Below are positions 9,209 through 17,687 of a stretch of DNA of 64,000 nucleotides, piece by piece. The notes under the pieces were generated by a model. The model had not been told where the DNA came from and ran no database searches. It was given only the letters and a program-made list of their open reading frames with translations. Both the position numbers and the translations under genes were made by a program. Every line of letters starts with the position of its first letter. Position 1 is the stretch's first letter. Source of the DNA: Cnuella takakiae (lineage in GTDB: Bacteria; Bacteroidota; Bacteroidia; Chitinophagales; Chitinophagaceae); contig NZ_MTFE01000010.1 of NCBI RefSeq assembly GCF_001953305.1, positions 2,648,717 to 2,712,716 on the forward strand, read 5' to 3'.

Positions 9209-10295
9209 GGATAGAACGGTAAAAGTGAATCAATCTTTTTTCTTCTGCCTGCCAGCTAAACACCTCGCGTGCTTCCAGGCAGTTGCTGCGCAAAGTTTGC
9301 AGTTTAGCCGGACTCGCCAATAATTGGTTGATGGCACTTGCGAGGTTTCGTGCCGACAAATCAGCTACCAGGTGCGCCACTTCATACTCCTGGTTGATGC
9401 TACGGTAAACGGGATAGTCTGCACAAAGCTGCGGCACACCGGCATGCATATAATCAAAGAACCTGTTGGCCAGCGAATAGTAATTGCTCAGGCCTTTGTT
9501 TTCAAAAATCGTGATTCCTAAAGTGGCCTTGGGTGTTTGCGCCTGCAATGCTGTGGGCACCAGTTTCCCTTTGAACAACACTTTTTGCGAAAGCCCCAGT
9601 TCCTGCACCAAGGCCCTTGCCTGTTCCAGGAAGTTGCCATCGCCGTAAATATGCAGGGGCAGGTCAATCCATTGAAAGGCGGGAATCAGGGTTTCAAAAC
9701 TGCGGCCTTCGTTTACGGCACCCTGGTAAAGAATGAATGGTTCAGGCTCCGGGGTATGCTTTACAGGTTTCAGCCATGGCATATTCCGGATCACTTCGTA
9801 GTGTACGCCATACTCCCTTGCCAGTATGTCCCTTATTGGTTCATTAACGGTATAGCCCAACCTAAACTGCGGTACCGCATACCGTTCCACCCCTTTCCAG
9901 AACTGGTAAATGCGGGGCCGGCTTACCACTTCCTTCATTTCGCAGAACAATTCGTGGGCATCATATACCCGCTTGGTGCCTTTTAGCTTTGAGGCAAACA
10001 AAACAGGTAAAATGGTATCGAGGTCGATGGCACAAAGCAAGTTTGCTTTTTGAAACAACAGCCAGGTAAAGAGCCGGAGGTTGTATTCCGCGTAAAACAG
10101 TTTTCCCTTTATAAACCAGCAATGAATTCGATGTTGCCGGAACGGCTGTGCAACCAATGCCGGGGTATTTCGATAGCGCCTGCCTACAAGCATGACCTCG
10201 TAACCCGCATCAGCCAGGGAAGTGCAAATACGGATCATCCGCTGGTCGTACAGCAGGTCGTTGGTAACGGCACATATGATCCGTTGCTTCCGCAT
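9201..10295 (-). CDS. Glycosyltransferase, family-4-like
   Basis: The 364-residue protein begins with IICAVTNDLLYDQRMIRICTSL and continues with a GYEVMLVGRR strand, a layout typical of N-terminal GT4 domains in Bacteroidota. The C-terminal half contains ILYQGAVNEGRSFETL and FKGKLVP, then YYSLANRFFDYMHAGVPQ, the donor-binding region with the family's Glu position apparently replaced. It sits in the middle of the operon and abuts the upstream Gfo/Idh gene by one nucleotide. Specific sugar unknown. Confidence 0.82.
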   Translation of the reverse strand: MRKQRIICAVTNDLLYDQRMIRICTSLADAGYEVMLVGRRYRNTPALVAQPFRQHRIHCWFIKGKLFYAEYNLRLFTWLLFQKANLLCAIDLDTILPVLFASKLKGTKRVYDAHELFCEMKEVVSRPRIYQFWKGVERYAVPQFRLGYTVNEPIRDILAREYGVHYEVIRNMPWLKPVKHTPEPEPFILYQGAVNEGRSFETLIPAFQWIDLPLHIYGDGNFLEQARALVQELGLSQKVLFKGKLVPTALQAQTPKATLGITIFENKGLSNYYSLANRFFDYMHAGVPQLCADYPVYRSINQEYEVAHLVADLSARNLASAINQLLASPAKLQTLRSNCLEAREVFSWQAEEKRLIHFYRSILG

Positions 10296-11296
10296 CAGCG
10301 CCGTGCAGCTGCGTAGAGTTGTTCAATAAGGGTAATGGTACTTACCGTATCCTTTGCTTCGGGCAGGCTCTGGGGCTGTCCTGCCAAGGCTTTTTGCAAC
10401 TCGTCATACACCAGCTGGTGGTTACTCATATTGCCGGAATAAATACCATTATCATTGGCACCTGCATCCATTTCCGGTGTATACGGCACTCCGGCATCAT
10501 TGCTGTTCCATTCGATGGTGTTGAGGTACTGGCCGCCAATTTTCATAGTGCCTTTTTCACCGATTATGGTAAAAGAACCTTCCTTGTTCCCCCCATGTGC
10601 ATTAATGGAAAAGTGAGCGGTGCCCAATGCACCGCCGGTTGTTTGCAGCAAGGCCACAAAACTGTCTTCGATTTCAAAGTGGCTGCGCAACCCGCTGTTG
10701 CTTGCAGCAGCACTGATAACAGTTGTATCACCCAGGAGCCAAAGCAGCATATCAAAAAAGTGGCTGAACTGGGTGTACAGGATTCCGCCATCTTCGTGCC
10801 GGGTGCCGTGCCAGTTACCGGTATAGTAAGCTTGCGGCTGGTTCCAGTACCCATTCAACGAAAAGGAAAGGATACGTCCCAGGTTGCCTGCTTCCAGTAT
10901 TTGCCTGGCAAAAAGCACCGGTTTATTAAAACGGTTTTGTTTTACCACGAACAATTTGCGGCGGAAGAAATGCGCGGTATCGCGCATGGACCATGCCGCT
11001 GTAAAGGCAATACACAGAGGTTTTTCGCACAGCACATGGCGGCGAGCCTGCAGGCTCTTGATGGCATGTTCGGCATGCAGGCCGTTGGGCGTACATACCA
11101 CCACCAGCTCCACCAGGGGCTCCTGCTCCAGCAATACCTCCAGCCGGGTATAAACCCGGGCCTGTGTTCCGGCTGCCAGTGCCTGGGCCATTGCCAAATC
11201 AATATCACAAACCGCCACAAGGGCGCCGGTACGGAGGATCTCGGTTTTATGCCTTTGGGCAATACGGCCGCATCCAATGAGTGCAAACTGCGTCAT
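10295..11296 (-). CDS. Gfo/Idh/MocA-family NAD(P)-dependent oxidoreductase
   Basis: This 333-residue enzyme carries the Rossmann motif LIGCGRIAQRH near residues 6-16 and the conserved CEKP at 90-93 (catalytic Lys in the family). The C-terminal half has the beta-sheet substrate domain with YWNQPQAYYTGNWHGT. Relatives oxidise or epimerise sugars, often nucleotide-sugars, during polysaccharide synthesis. It is the first gene of an operon with two glycosyltransferases, which supports that role. The exact substrate cannot be read from the sequence. Confidence 0.88.
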   Translation of the reverse strand: MTQFALIGCGRIAQRHKTEILRTGALVAVCDIDLAMAQALAAGTQARVYTRLEVLLEQEPLVELVVVCTPNGLHAEHAIKSLQARRHVLCEKPLCIAFTAAWSMRDTAHFFRRKLFVVKQNRFNKPVLFARQILEAGNLGRILSFSLNGYWNQPQAYYTGNWHGTRHEDGGILYTQFSHFFDMLLWLLGDTTVISAAASNSGLRSHFEIEDSFVALLQTTGGALGTAHFSINAHGGNKEGSFTIIGEKGTMKIGGQYLNTIEWNSNDAGVPYTPEMDAGANDNGIYSGNMSNHQLVYDELQKALAGQPQSLPEAKDTVSTITLIEQLYAAARR

Positions 11297-11430
11297 GGGT
11301 TGCGAAGGTAGGAGGAGAAAGGGTTAAGTAGCTGTTGGCCTTTGGCAGTTGGCTTCTGGCTAAACTAGCAAACGATTAGTTTGCGCATTTAAAAGCCACA
11401 GGTGGTCTTGTCAAGAAGTTTGGGACCACA

Positions 11431-11466
11431 AAAAAAGGCTGCCCGCTTTCGCGACCCAGCCTTTTT
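11431..11466. terminator. Terminator downstream of the outer-membrane barrel gene
   Basis: AAAAAGGCTG (11432-11441) and CAGCCTTTTT (11457-11466) form a 10-bp stem with A/T runs on both sides. It can end the minus-strand barrel gene; the same stem works in either direction. Confidence 0.75.
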
Positions 11467-11507
11467 GCTATTTAAAATTCAGGCAATCAACCTAAACCTT
11501 GAATTCC

Positions 11508-14117
11508 TTAGAACCCGGTTTCGATATTATTGCTTTCGCGTTCGCCACGGGTATTCTTACGCTTGAACAGGGCCGGGTCGAACTTGCCAAAGCGCCAGTT
11601 GAAGTTTACCCGCACCAGCTGCGGATCGCGGCGGCGTGAAACTTCCTGGAAGAATATGGGCGATTCGGATACTGCCTGGTACAAACGGGTGCGGAAGATA
11701 TCCTGGATATTTACCGAAAGCGAAGCGGCCCTGTTTTTCAGGAATTCAAAACGGAGGGCGGCATCTACGCCGTAGTTGGGTTTGATATAACCCTGGGCCG
11801 TAGTTTGGGTGCCAAATCCGCCGCCAAAACCACCGCCGCCGCGGCCACCACCACCACCAAATCCACCGCCGCCACCTGCAGGCAGGATGGTTTTGCTCTG
11901 GTAATCAGCAGAAACCTGGAGCGAGAAATTTTTAGGCAGCTTAAAGGTGTTATTCCATTTAAAGAAATAGGAAGCCAGCGGGTCCTGCTGTGTTTGGTTG
12001 GGGATGTCAATCTGAATTTGGGAAACAAACAGGTTCAGGTTGGCATTCATATCCCACCACTTCGTCAGTGTGTTGCGGCTGGTCATTTCCAGGCCGGTGA
12101 TATAACTGCGGTTGGCATTTACAAAGGTGTTGACTAAGATGGTTTGCTTGATCACCGAATCAGCTTCTTCAACCTGAACGCGGCTGATCAGGTTATTGGT
12201 ATTGCGGAAGTAAACGGATGCCAGGAACATATCGCTTTTACGATAGGTTTTCTGGTAGCTCAATTCCAGCGAGTTGGTAAACTCTGGACTCAGACCTGGG
12301 TTACCCCGGGTGATGTTAAGCGTATCGGTATAGTCGGTAAAAGGAAACAGTTGCCAGAAATTGGGCCTGTTGATCCGGCGCGAGTAGTTGAGTTGCAGGT
12401 CCTGGTTCTCACCCAATTGCTGGCTCAGGAACACGCTTGGGAAAAAGCTCAGGGGGAAATCAATGTTGAAATTTTGTCCTTTGCCCGGCAGGGTGCCTTC
12501 GTAGTTGGAGCTTTCGGCACGCAGGCCTACCTGGTAGTTAAAAGTTTTGAGCTTGCGGCTATAATTTACATAGGCAGCATGTACCTGGTCGCGGCTGTTG
12601 AACAGTACCGACAGGTTGGGTGCATAGATATAGGTGCCCGTGGTGTCGATATAGAAATCATTGCGGCTGTTTACGTTGCGCCATTGGGTACGCAGGCCCA
12701 TTTCAAATTTGGCATTGTCGGAGATGGGGTTGGTATAATCCAGTTGGTATACCAGGTTTTCGTTGTTGCCCCGGCCCTGTTGCAGCTGGTTGAGGTAGCT
12801 GATCTGCGGACCGCCTTCATAAGCGTAGTTGTTGGAAAATACTTCGTTGTCGTTATTGTTGCGGCTACGGTTGTAGGTAATGTCGGAAGTAAGTTCCTTG
12901 CCCGCTTTAGGAAAATTGTATTTGTACGAAACCTGGGCGCCCATGTTGCGGAACTGGCTTTCCGAATTGGCTTCGCGGTTGTTGAAGCTGTTTGTCTGAA
13001 AAGGCTTTTGCTGGCTGATGAAGATCCGGCTGTTATTTTCGGGGGTAAAACCTCCCTGGCCAATATTGCCGCTAAAGCTCAGCGTGTTGCGGTTGTTGAT
13101 GAAATAATCGATACCGGCGCGCAGGAAACGGAAACTACCTTCCGATACGTTGCGGTCGTTTTGGTTGAGCGTACTTTGAAGCCTGGTAGAATTGGTGCTG
13201 CGGTACTGCGAACCAGTAGAAATGGACTTGCGCTGGTTGTAGTTGACACTGCCAAAAAAGTTCACCTTGTTCTGGCGGAGGTTAAAATCGCCACCAAGGC
13301 CTACACGAGCCCTTGAGTCGATGCTGGTGCGCACCGAACCATTATAGCCTACGCGTTTTGTTTTTTTCAATACTACGTTGAGGATACCAGCGCCACCACC
13401 CGAAGCATCGTACTTGGCCGACGGGTTGGTGATGATCTCTACGCTTTCAATGGCGTCGGCGGGAATTTGCTCCAGAGTGAGGTTGGTAGGACGGCCGTCT
13501 ACAAATATCTGCGGCGAGCTGTTGCGCAGCGTTACATTACCGTCCACATCCACGTTCAACGAAGGTACATTGCGCATCACATCGATGGCGGTACCACCAG
13601 TGGAGGTGAGGTTGCGGTCAACGTTGAAAATTTTCCGGTCGATACCCATTTGCAACTGTGGTCTTGAGGTTGCCGTTACCGTTACATTCTGTAACAGCTT
13701 GTCGTCAATCTCCAGTTTGATATTGCCCAGGTCTTTGTCCAGCGCCGCCATCATGTTGGAAGGATCGCCGCCGCCATTGCGGTTGGGTGCGCTAAAGCTT
13801 ACCGCCTGCTCAAAAGGCTTATAGCCGATGCCGGTGATTCTTAGTTTGTAGCGGCCCATTGCCGGCACGTTTTCCAGGCTGAACTCGCCATTGTTGCGGG
13901 TAAGCATGCCATTGGCAACAACCTCCTTGCGCTGGCGGGTGGCGCTATCCATTCGCTCCTGCACCAGGGTTACAGAAGCTGCATCTACCGGTTTATTGTT
14001 GGCATCTACCACTTTGCCATAAAAGCGGCCACTCATCTGCTGCCCACCCCGGTTCTGTGCGGAGAGGTTGGTAAACAACAGCAGGGAAAATAAAAGAACG
14101 TAAATTTTGCTCATCAT
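11508..14117 (-). CDS. Outer-membrane TonB-dependent-receptor-like beta-barrel protein
   Basis: The 869-residue protein has a signal peptide ending near LFTNLSAQ. It then has a carboxypeptidase-regulatory-like domain (GKVVDANNKPVDAASVTL), a plug-like domain (about residues 130-250, with AIDVMRNVPS and IFVDGRPTNL), and a long C-terminal barrel similar to the OMP_b-brl_3 family. A Gly-rich tract (GGGGGFGGGGGRGGG, near residue 760) sits in a predicted loop. No SusD gene is adjacent, so this is not a classical polysaccharide-utilisation pair. Export to the outer membrane is inferred; the substrate is unknown. A terminator lies downstream at 11431-11466. Confidence 0.9.
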   Translation of the reverse strand: MMSKIYVLLFSLLLFTNLSAQNRGGQQMSGRFYGKVVDANNKPVDAASVTLVQERMDSATRQRKEVVANGMLTRNNGEFSLENVPAMGRYKLRITGIGYKPFEQAVSFSAPNRNGGGDPSNMMAALDKDLGNIKLEIDDKLLQNVTVTATSRPQLQMGIDRKIFNVDRNLTSTGGTAIDVMRNVPSLNVDVDGNVTLRNSSPQIFVDGRPTNLTLEQIPADAIESVEIITNPSAKYDASGGGAGILNVVLKKTKRVGYNGSVRTSIDSRARVGLGGDFNLRQNKVNFFGSVNYNQRKSISTGSQYRSTNSTRLQSTLNQNDRNVSEGSFRFLRAGIDYFINNRNTLSFSGNIGQGGFTPENNSRIFISQQKPFQTNSFNNREANSESQFRNMGAQVSYKYNFPKAGKELTSDITYNRSRNNNDNEVFSNNYAYEGGPQISYLNQLQQGRGNNENLVYQLDYTNPISDNAKFEMGLRTQWRNVNSRNDFYIDTTGTYIYAPNLSVLFNSRDQVHAAYVNYSRKLKTFNYQVGLRAESSNYEGTLPGKGQNFNIDFPLSFFPSVFLSQQLGENQDLQLNYSRRINRPNFWQLFPFTDYTDTLNITRGNPGLSPEFTNSLELSYQKTYRKSDMFLASVYFRNTNNLISRVQVEEADSVIKQTILVNTFVNANRSYITGLEMTSRNTLTKWWDMNANLNLFVSQIQIDIPNQTQQDPLASYFFKWNNTFKLPKNFSLQVSADYQSKTILPAGGGGGFGGGGGRGGGGFGGGFGTQTTAQGYIKPNYGVDAALRFEFLKNRAASLSVNIQDIFRTRLYQAVSESPIFFQEVSRRRDPQLVRVNFNWRFGKFDPALFKRKNTRGERESNNIETGF

Positions 14118-14346
14118 TTTGCTATTACACTTGGGTAAGAGTTACAGGAGTATAACCCATCAAATCGCGGGCAAGTTAAGACGGGATGTACTCAGGCATC
14201 GATATGATTAACCATTATTAACCTCGGGTCTAACTTTAATTAACCTCTTTAAGCAAGTAGTACCAAAGCGCTAAAGCCAACGGCAAGCCTTACCTTTGCC
14301 CATTCTGCCAGGGTGCATACCGTGGCAGAGTTAACCTATTAGCTTC

Positions 14347-15054
14347 ATGACAGATACTGATAAGATATATCGCGGCCTTGTTTCCTTTGTGCATTACGAC
14401 AAACATTTTGCTACCATTGAATACAAGGCAGGAGGCAAAATGAAATCCATCAATACTAAAACAAAGCTGCCTGGTGCCGGCGGCAAAACCCACCATTTCC
14501 GCGTGGGTGATGAGATCAATTTCAAACTGCGCCTTACCGACCGCGGCGACCGCCAGACGGCTTACGACGTTGAGTTCTTGTACAATGGCGGCCTGGACAA
14601 GCTGACGCAAAAAGCCCGTAGCGAAAACCGCTTTTCGGGTTACCTCAAGCAGGTAGAGGATGATTTGTTTGTAAAGGAGATGGAGACCTACCTGTTCTTT
14701 CCCCTCAAATTATCGCCCTGGGAAAACAAGCCCGGCGAACAAAGCTTCAATGCGCCGGTGACCTTCCAGTTGGTAAACCTGGACAAACCCAAGCAAATAG
14801 CCGCAGCTTTATCTTACCGGGTATTCAAACCCGAGTATCGAGAGGCGCTTAAAGCGTTTGAAGCAAAAGAACCCATACCTGCAATCATCACCAAGGTATC
14901 GCCTTACGCGGTGTACCTGGACCTGTATGGCGGCAAAATTCCATCCAAGATCAACCTGCCTGCACCGGGACTTGAAAACTTGGAAGCAGGGCAGGAGTTG
15001 AATGTGTTGATCAGTTTTATGAACGAGGACCGGGTAGTTGTACAGCCTGCCTGA
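14347..15054 (+). CDS. Hypothetical OB-fold / S1-like RNA-binding protein
   Basis: I do not recognise a named family for this 235-residue protein. The N-terminus (KIYRGLVSFVHYDKHFATIEY) resembles cold-shock-type OB folds, and the C-terminal 65 residues (IPAIITKVSPYAVYLDLYG) read like an S1 domain. A nucleic-acid-binding role is therefore a guess. It is divergent from the barrel gene, and its leader has the hairpin CTGCCA..TGGCAG at about 14305-14329. A TACCTTTG hexamer-like -7 element at about 14290 could be its promoter, but no good -33 TTG is visible. A terminator follows at 15155. Confidence 0.7.
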   Translation: MTDTDKIYRGLVSFVHYDKHFATIEYKAGGKMKSINTKTKLPGAGGKTHHFRVGDEINFKLRLTDRGDRQTAYDVEFLYNGGLDKLTQKARSENRFSGYLKQVEDDLFVKEMETYLFFPLKLSPWENKPGEQSFNAPVTFQLVNLDKPKQIAAALSYRVFKPEYREALKAFEAKEPIPAIITKVSPYAVYLDLYGGKIPSKINLPAPGLENLEAGQELNVLISFMNEDRVVVQPA

Positions 15055-15154
15055 TAAGGAAAGTAAAATGGCTGTGGATATCACGGTAGCCTATGCACTT
15101 CAACAACTAGTGCAAAAGCCAGCGTGCTACTTGTTCGTTTATGAATAGTTGGTG

Positions 15155-15187
15155 CAAACCCGCGGCCTTGCTGCGGGTTTGTTTTTA
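15155..15187 (+). terminator. Rho-independent terminator in the 15055-15461 gap
   Basis: CAAACCCGC (15155-15163) pairs with GCGGGTTTG (15173-15181), followed by TTTTTATATT. The 400-bp gap between the OB-fold gene and the next minus-strand gene otherwise holds no convincing gene. Confidence 0.8.
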
Positions 15188-15421
15188 TATTGGTTATGGC
15201 CACCATGCCACTGTAATATACCTTTTACCAGAGTGATCCGCTTGCGGTTGTCAGTGCCATCACAATCGTTTGTATACCTTAATGGAATGCAGGGGCACAA
15301 CGCAGCTTTGACAATTACCTTCCCCCACCTTCCTGAACTTAATCAGCTTTCACCGGGAAAATGAAGCAGGTTGCTGGTGGCTTTTGCGCAGCAGGCGCAA
15401 ACAAATGCAAGGTCAGGCAAA

Positions 15422-15455
15422 CACAAAACAGCCCCATAAGTGGGGCTGTTTTGTG
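15422..15455. terminator. Strong palindromic terminator after the 68-residue gene
   Basis: A perfect 14-bp stem (15422-15435 with 15442-15455) with loop ATAAGT contains AAAACAGCCCC and GGGGCTGTTTT. It lies just downstream of the small minus-strand gene that ends at 15462. Confidence 0.8.
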
Positions 15456-15461
15456 CAGGGT

Positions 15462-15668
15462 TTAATTAACCGGTATGATGTTGTGCTCCCAAAGCAGGAG
15501 GTGGTTGCCGGGGAAAGTGACCCATATCTGCCCGTTGGGTTCATGACTTTTTACTTTGCCTGCAGTCTTTGCGTTAATATACTTTTCGTAGATAAAGAAG
15601 TTTTGCTTCCGGTCATCCTCCTGTAAGATATCCTGGTTGAGGATGACTTCTGTTCCAATGGGTACCAT
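15462..15668 (-). CDS. Small conserved hypothetical protein (MVPIGTEV family), chromosomal copy
   Basis: A 68-residue protein of unknown function, rich in beta strands: an N-terminal MVPIGTEVILNQDIL, a central DRKQNFFIYEKYIN and a C-terminal GQIWVTFPGNHLLLW. A close paralogue is encoded in the prophage cargo region at 44826-45029, and an internally deleted relic lies at 43761-43820. The three copies confirm that this frame is coding. The size and the TFPGN..LLW ending suggest a small SH3-like barrel, but that is only a guess. It has its own terminator. Confidence 0.8.
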   Translation of the reverse strand: MVPIGTEVILNQDILQEDDRKQNFFIYEKYINAKTAGKVKSHEPNGQIWVTFPGNHLLLWEHNIIPVN

Positions 15669-15741
15669 TGGGCGAAGATACTGGCATGTAGCGGGTCAGC
15701 TGAAAGTTGGGTTAAAATAAGTATCCCTATAGAGCACCCGC

Positions 15742-16488
15742 TTAGAAATATTGAACGATCTTCTTCAACTCCGTTTCTATTTCTTTTTGCTTGTGCTCGC
15801 CGGCCAACAGGAATGATTGCCGGGAAGTATTCAGCTTGTCCTTGGTCAGGTTGATCTCCTGCGTGATCTGATTGATCTCCGCCTTCAGTGTATTGATGCG
15901 CATGGTGAGCGCCTGCAATTCCTCCGCCTTTTTGTCGATCACCTGTTCCTTGCTTTGCACTTCCTTTTTATACTGCAGCGCATGTGCTCCCTGGAAGGCA
16001 TTCATATCCCTGCCAATAAGGTTCAGGTATTCCTGGCCGGTTGCCAGTAGTTTATCGCGGGTGAGCCCCGTACTTTTCAGCACATTGTAGGCCGTGCGGT
16101 ACTTCAGCGATTCGTCGGTGATGTCATCGATGTCCATCTTGCTGTCCACAAACTCCTTGTAGTCGGAGCCCTGGAAGATGGGATTGGTGCGGTTGGCCTC
16201 ATCGATCAGCTTTTCGAAATAGGCCACATGCTCGGGCAGTGGCTCCGTAAGGGTGCCGGATGCCGAATAGGTAGGCACCTGGCTGGCAGCCGCAGCAGCG
16301 GCAGCCGGCTCGTTGATCAGCGGATGTATGGCAGGCTGGTCCTGTGGTGGTGGTGCGGGTGCCCTTGGCTGCGGTGTAGCGCTGCGCGTGGGCGCCGCAG
16401 GCGTAGGCTGGGTTGGTTGTGCACCCTGATTTTTTTTGTCCTCGTCGAACTCGATAAAAGGGTTGAGGAGTTGTTTTAAAAAACTCAT
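15742..16488 (-). CDS. Proline-rich coiled-coil protein of the TerY-like cluster
   Basis: This 248-residue protein has a short N-terminal segment (MSFLKQLLNPFIEFDEDKK), a Pro/Ala-rich linker at residues 23-75, and a helical C-terminal half. The last 90 residues form a clear coiled coil (KEQVIDKKAEELQALTMRI and following heptads). There is no signal peptide or membrane segment. It is the last gene of a minus-strand cluster, 9 nt after the ASKHA-protein gene, so the two are probably co-translated. Coiled-coil partners of TelA or phage-shock type occur in related stress clusters, but I cannot assign it to either family. Confidence 0.75.
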   Translation of the reverse strand: MSFLKQLLNPFIEFDEDKKNQGAQPTQPTPAAPTRSATPQPRAPAPPPQDQPAIHPLINEPAAAAAAASQVPTYSASGTLTEPLPEHVAYFEKLIDEANRTNPIFQGSDYKEFVDSKMDIDDITDESLKYRTAYNVLKSTGLTRDKLLATGQEYLNLIGRDMNAFQGAHALQYKKEVQSKEQVIDKKAEELQALTMRINTLKAEINQITQEINLTKDKLNTSRQSFLLAGEHKQKEIETELKKIVQYF

Positions 16489-16497
16489 AGGTAAGGA

Positions 16498-17511
16498 TTA
16501 ACGGTTCAGACCAAGCAAGAAGCCAATGGTGAAATTGGCATCCCAGTCAAAAACAAAGGTGTCGGTATTGGTGGCTGCTGCAAGCGCCTTGTAGATGTTC
16601 AGGCCCGAAGCCATCTTTTTGTCTGCCGCCTCGTACTTGGCGGGTAGCCGCAGCACGGTGTAGCGTTCTTCACCCTTACGATGCTGCTTGGCTAAAGTGA
16701 AGGGCACGCCACCCAGGATGAAGCCCACATTTCTTTTGTTCTCCGGGATGCGGGCGGCCTGTTCTTTTACCTGGTTGTACACCGCATCGTCAGCCATGCC
16801 TTTCTCGTAATACTTGGCTCCGGGCAGTTCAATGGCTTTGAGGCCACCGCCCTCTTCCCAGGAAATTTTGGTGTTCCCCGAGCCGATATCTACGAGGAAC
16901 GAATTATCGCGGAACTGGGGCGGAATGGTTGCCTGTAGTGCATAGCGTGCTTCCTGTTCTGCCGTCACGAGGTTGACGACGTAGCCCATTTTTTTTAACT
17001 CGTTGCTGATGGTAGCCGTCTTAGGTTCTTTCTGTGCACCCGAGGAGATCACAAAGTGCATGTTGTTTTTGGATACGCCTTTGTCGAACATGGCGGCCAG
17101 GTATTTTTTCAGACCGCTGCGGATGTCTTCTGTGGTAGCCAGCCCTTCGTAGGCCAACGATTCCCCAAAGTCCTTGGAAACGATCTCCCAGCGCTTTTGC
17201 GTATCCATATTGATCACAAAAGAGTTGAAGCCTGTTGCACCCACTTCCACTACACCCCTGAGCGTGCCGTTCTGTGGCTTTTCCGGCGTATAGTTGAATT
17301 CGCGGTCATCTGTATTGCCGGTGCTGGCTGTAGTGGGCTCTGGGACAGTTGTGTTGGTACCTTCTGCGGTTGTGCTCCGGTTGCCGGTAGTGCCGGGCAG
17401 TTCTGTGTTGTTTTCCGAGCGGATTTCAGATAGGCGGGGCTTCAGTGCAAAATAGCCCAGAATGGCAATGATCAAAACGATGATCAGTATGCCTGCAGGT
17501 TTTAATCTCAT
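16498..17511 (-). CDS. Membrane-anchored ASKHA (Ppx/actin-like) ATPase-fold protein
   Basis: The 337-residue protein starts at the ATG at 17511 (MRLKPAGILIIVLI), which places a membrane anchor at residues 7-23. A Thr/Asn/Pro-rich linker follows, then an ASKHA domain. Visible motifs are a phosphate-1-like VVEVGATGFNSFVI and a phosphate-2-like FLVDIGSGNTKISW, with VTAEQEARYAL between them as in Ppx/GppA enzymes. The orientation of the anchor cannot be settled from sequence. It is expressed with the coiled-coil protein and follows the kinase gene after a 23-bp palindrome. A longer frame upstream to 17601 would run into that palindrome and is unlikely. Confidence 0.75.
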   Translation of the reverse strand: MRLKPAGILIIVLIIAILGYFALKPRLSEIRSENNTELPGTTGNRSTTAEGTNTTVPEPTTASTGNTDDREFNYTPEKPQNGTLRGVVEVGATGFNSFVINMDTQKRWEIVSKDFGESLAYEGLATTEDIRSGLKKYLAAMFDKGVSKNNMHFVISSGAQKEPKTATISNELKKMGYVVNLVTAEQEARYALQATIPPQFRDNSFLVDIGSGNTKISWEEGGGLKAIELPGAKYYEKGMADDAVYNQVKEQAARIPENKRNVGFILGGVPFTLAKQHRKGEERYTVLRLPAKYEAADKKMASGLNIYKALAAATNTDTFVFDWDANFTIGFLLGLNR

Positions 17512-17578
17512 ATAGGTGTGTTTGACTTTTTTGATAAAGGTTTGCAGCGGGTTAGTATGGAAACGGTATTTGGGTCCC

Positions 17579-17636
17579 AGCCAACAGACAACAGACCACA
17601 AAGGGTACTGTCATTGTGGTCTGTTGTCTGTTGGCT
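17579..17636. repeat. Perfect 23-bp palindrome between kinase and ASKHA genes
   Basis: Arms 17579-17601 and 17614-17636 are exact reverse complements around a 12-nt loop. They are built from CAACAGACAACAGACC-like words, similar to those at 1105-1255. There is no T tail, so simple Rho-independent termination is doubtful. It may act as an RNA hairpin that lowers or stabilises downstream expression in the cluster, or it may be a REP-like element. Confidence 0.8.
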
Positions 17637-17687
17637 GTGGCCACTGTATTTGATTCCATGCCCGATTATTTGATTTGGGATTATAGA

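Noticed and set aside
10319-11311. 330-codon plus-strand frame
   Set aside because: Antisense shadow of the Gfo/Idh gene; no recognisable features.
12144-13316. Long plus-strand open frame of 390 codons
   Set aside because: It is fully antisense to the outer-membrane barrel gene, whose motifs and signal peptide are convincing, and its sequence has no domain character.
15149-15364. 71-codon ORF in the 15055-15461 gap
   Set aside because: It begins in the terminator hairpin and has irregular composition without similarity to anything recognised.
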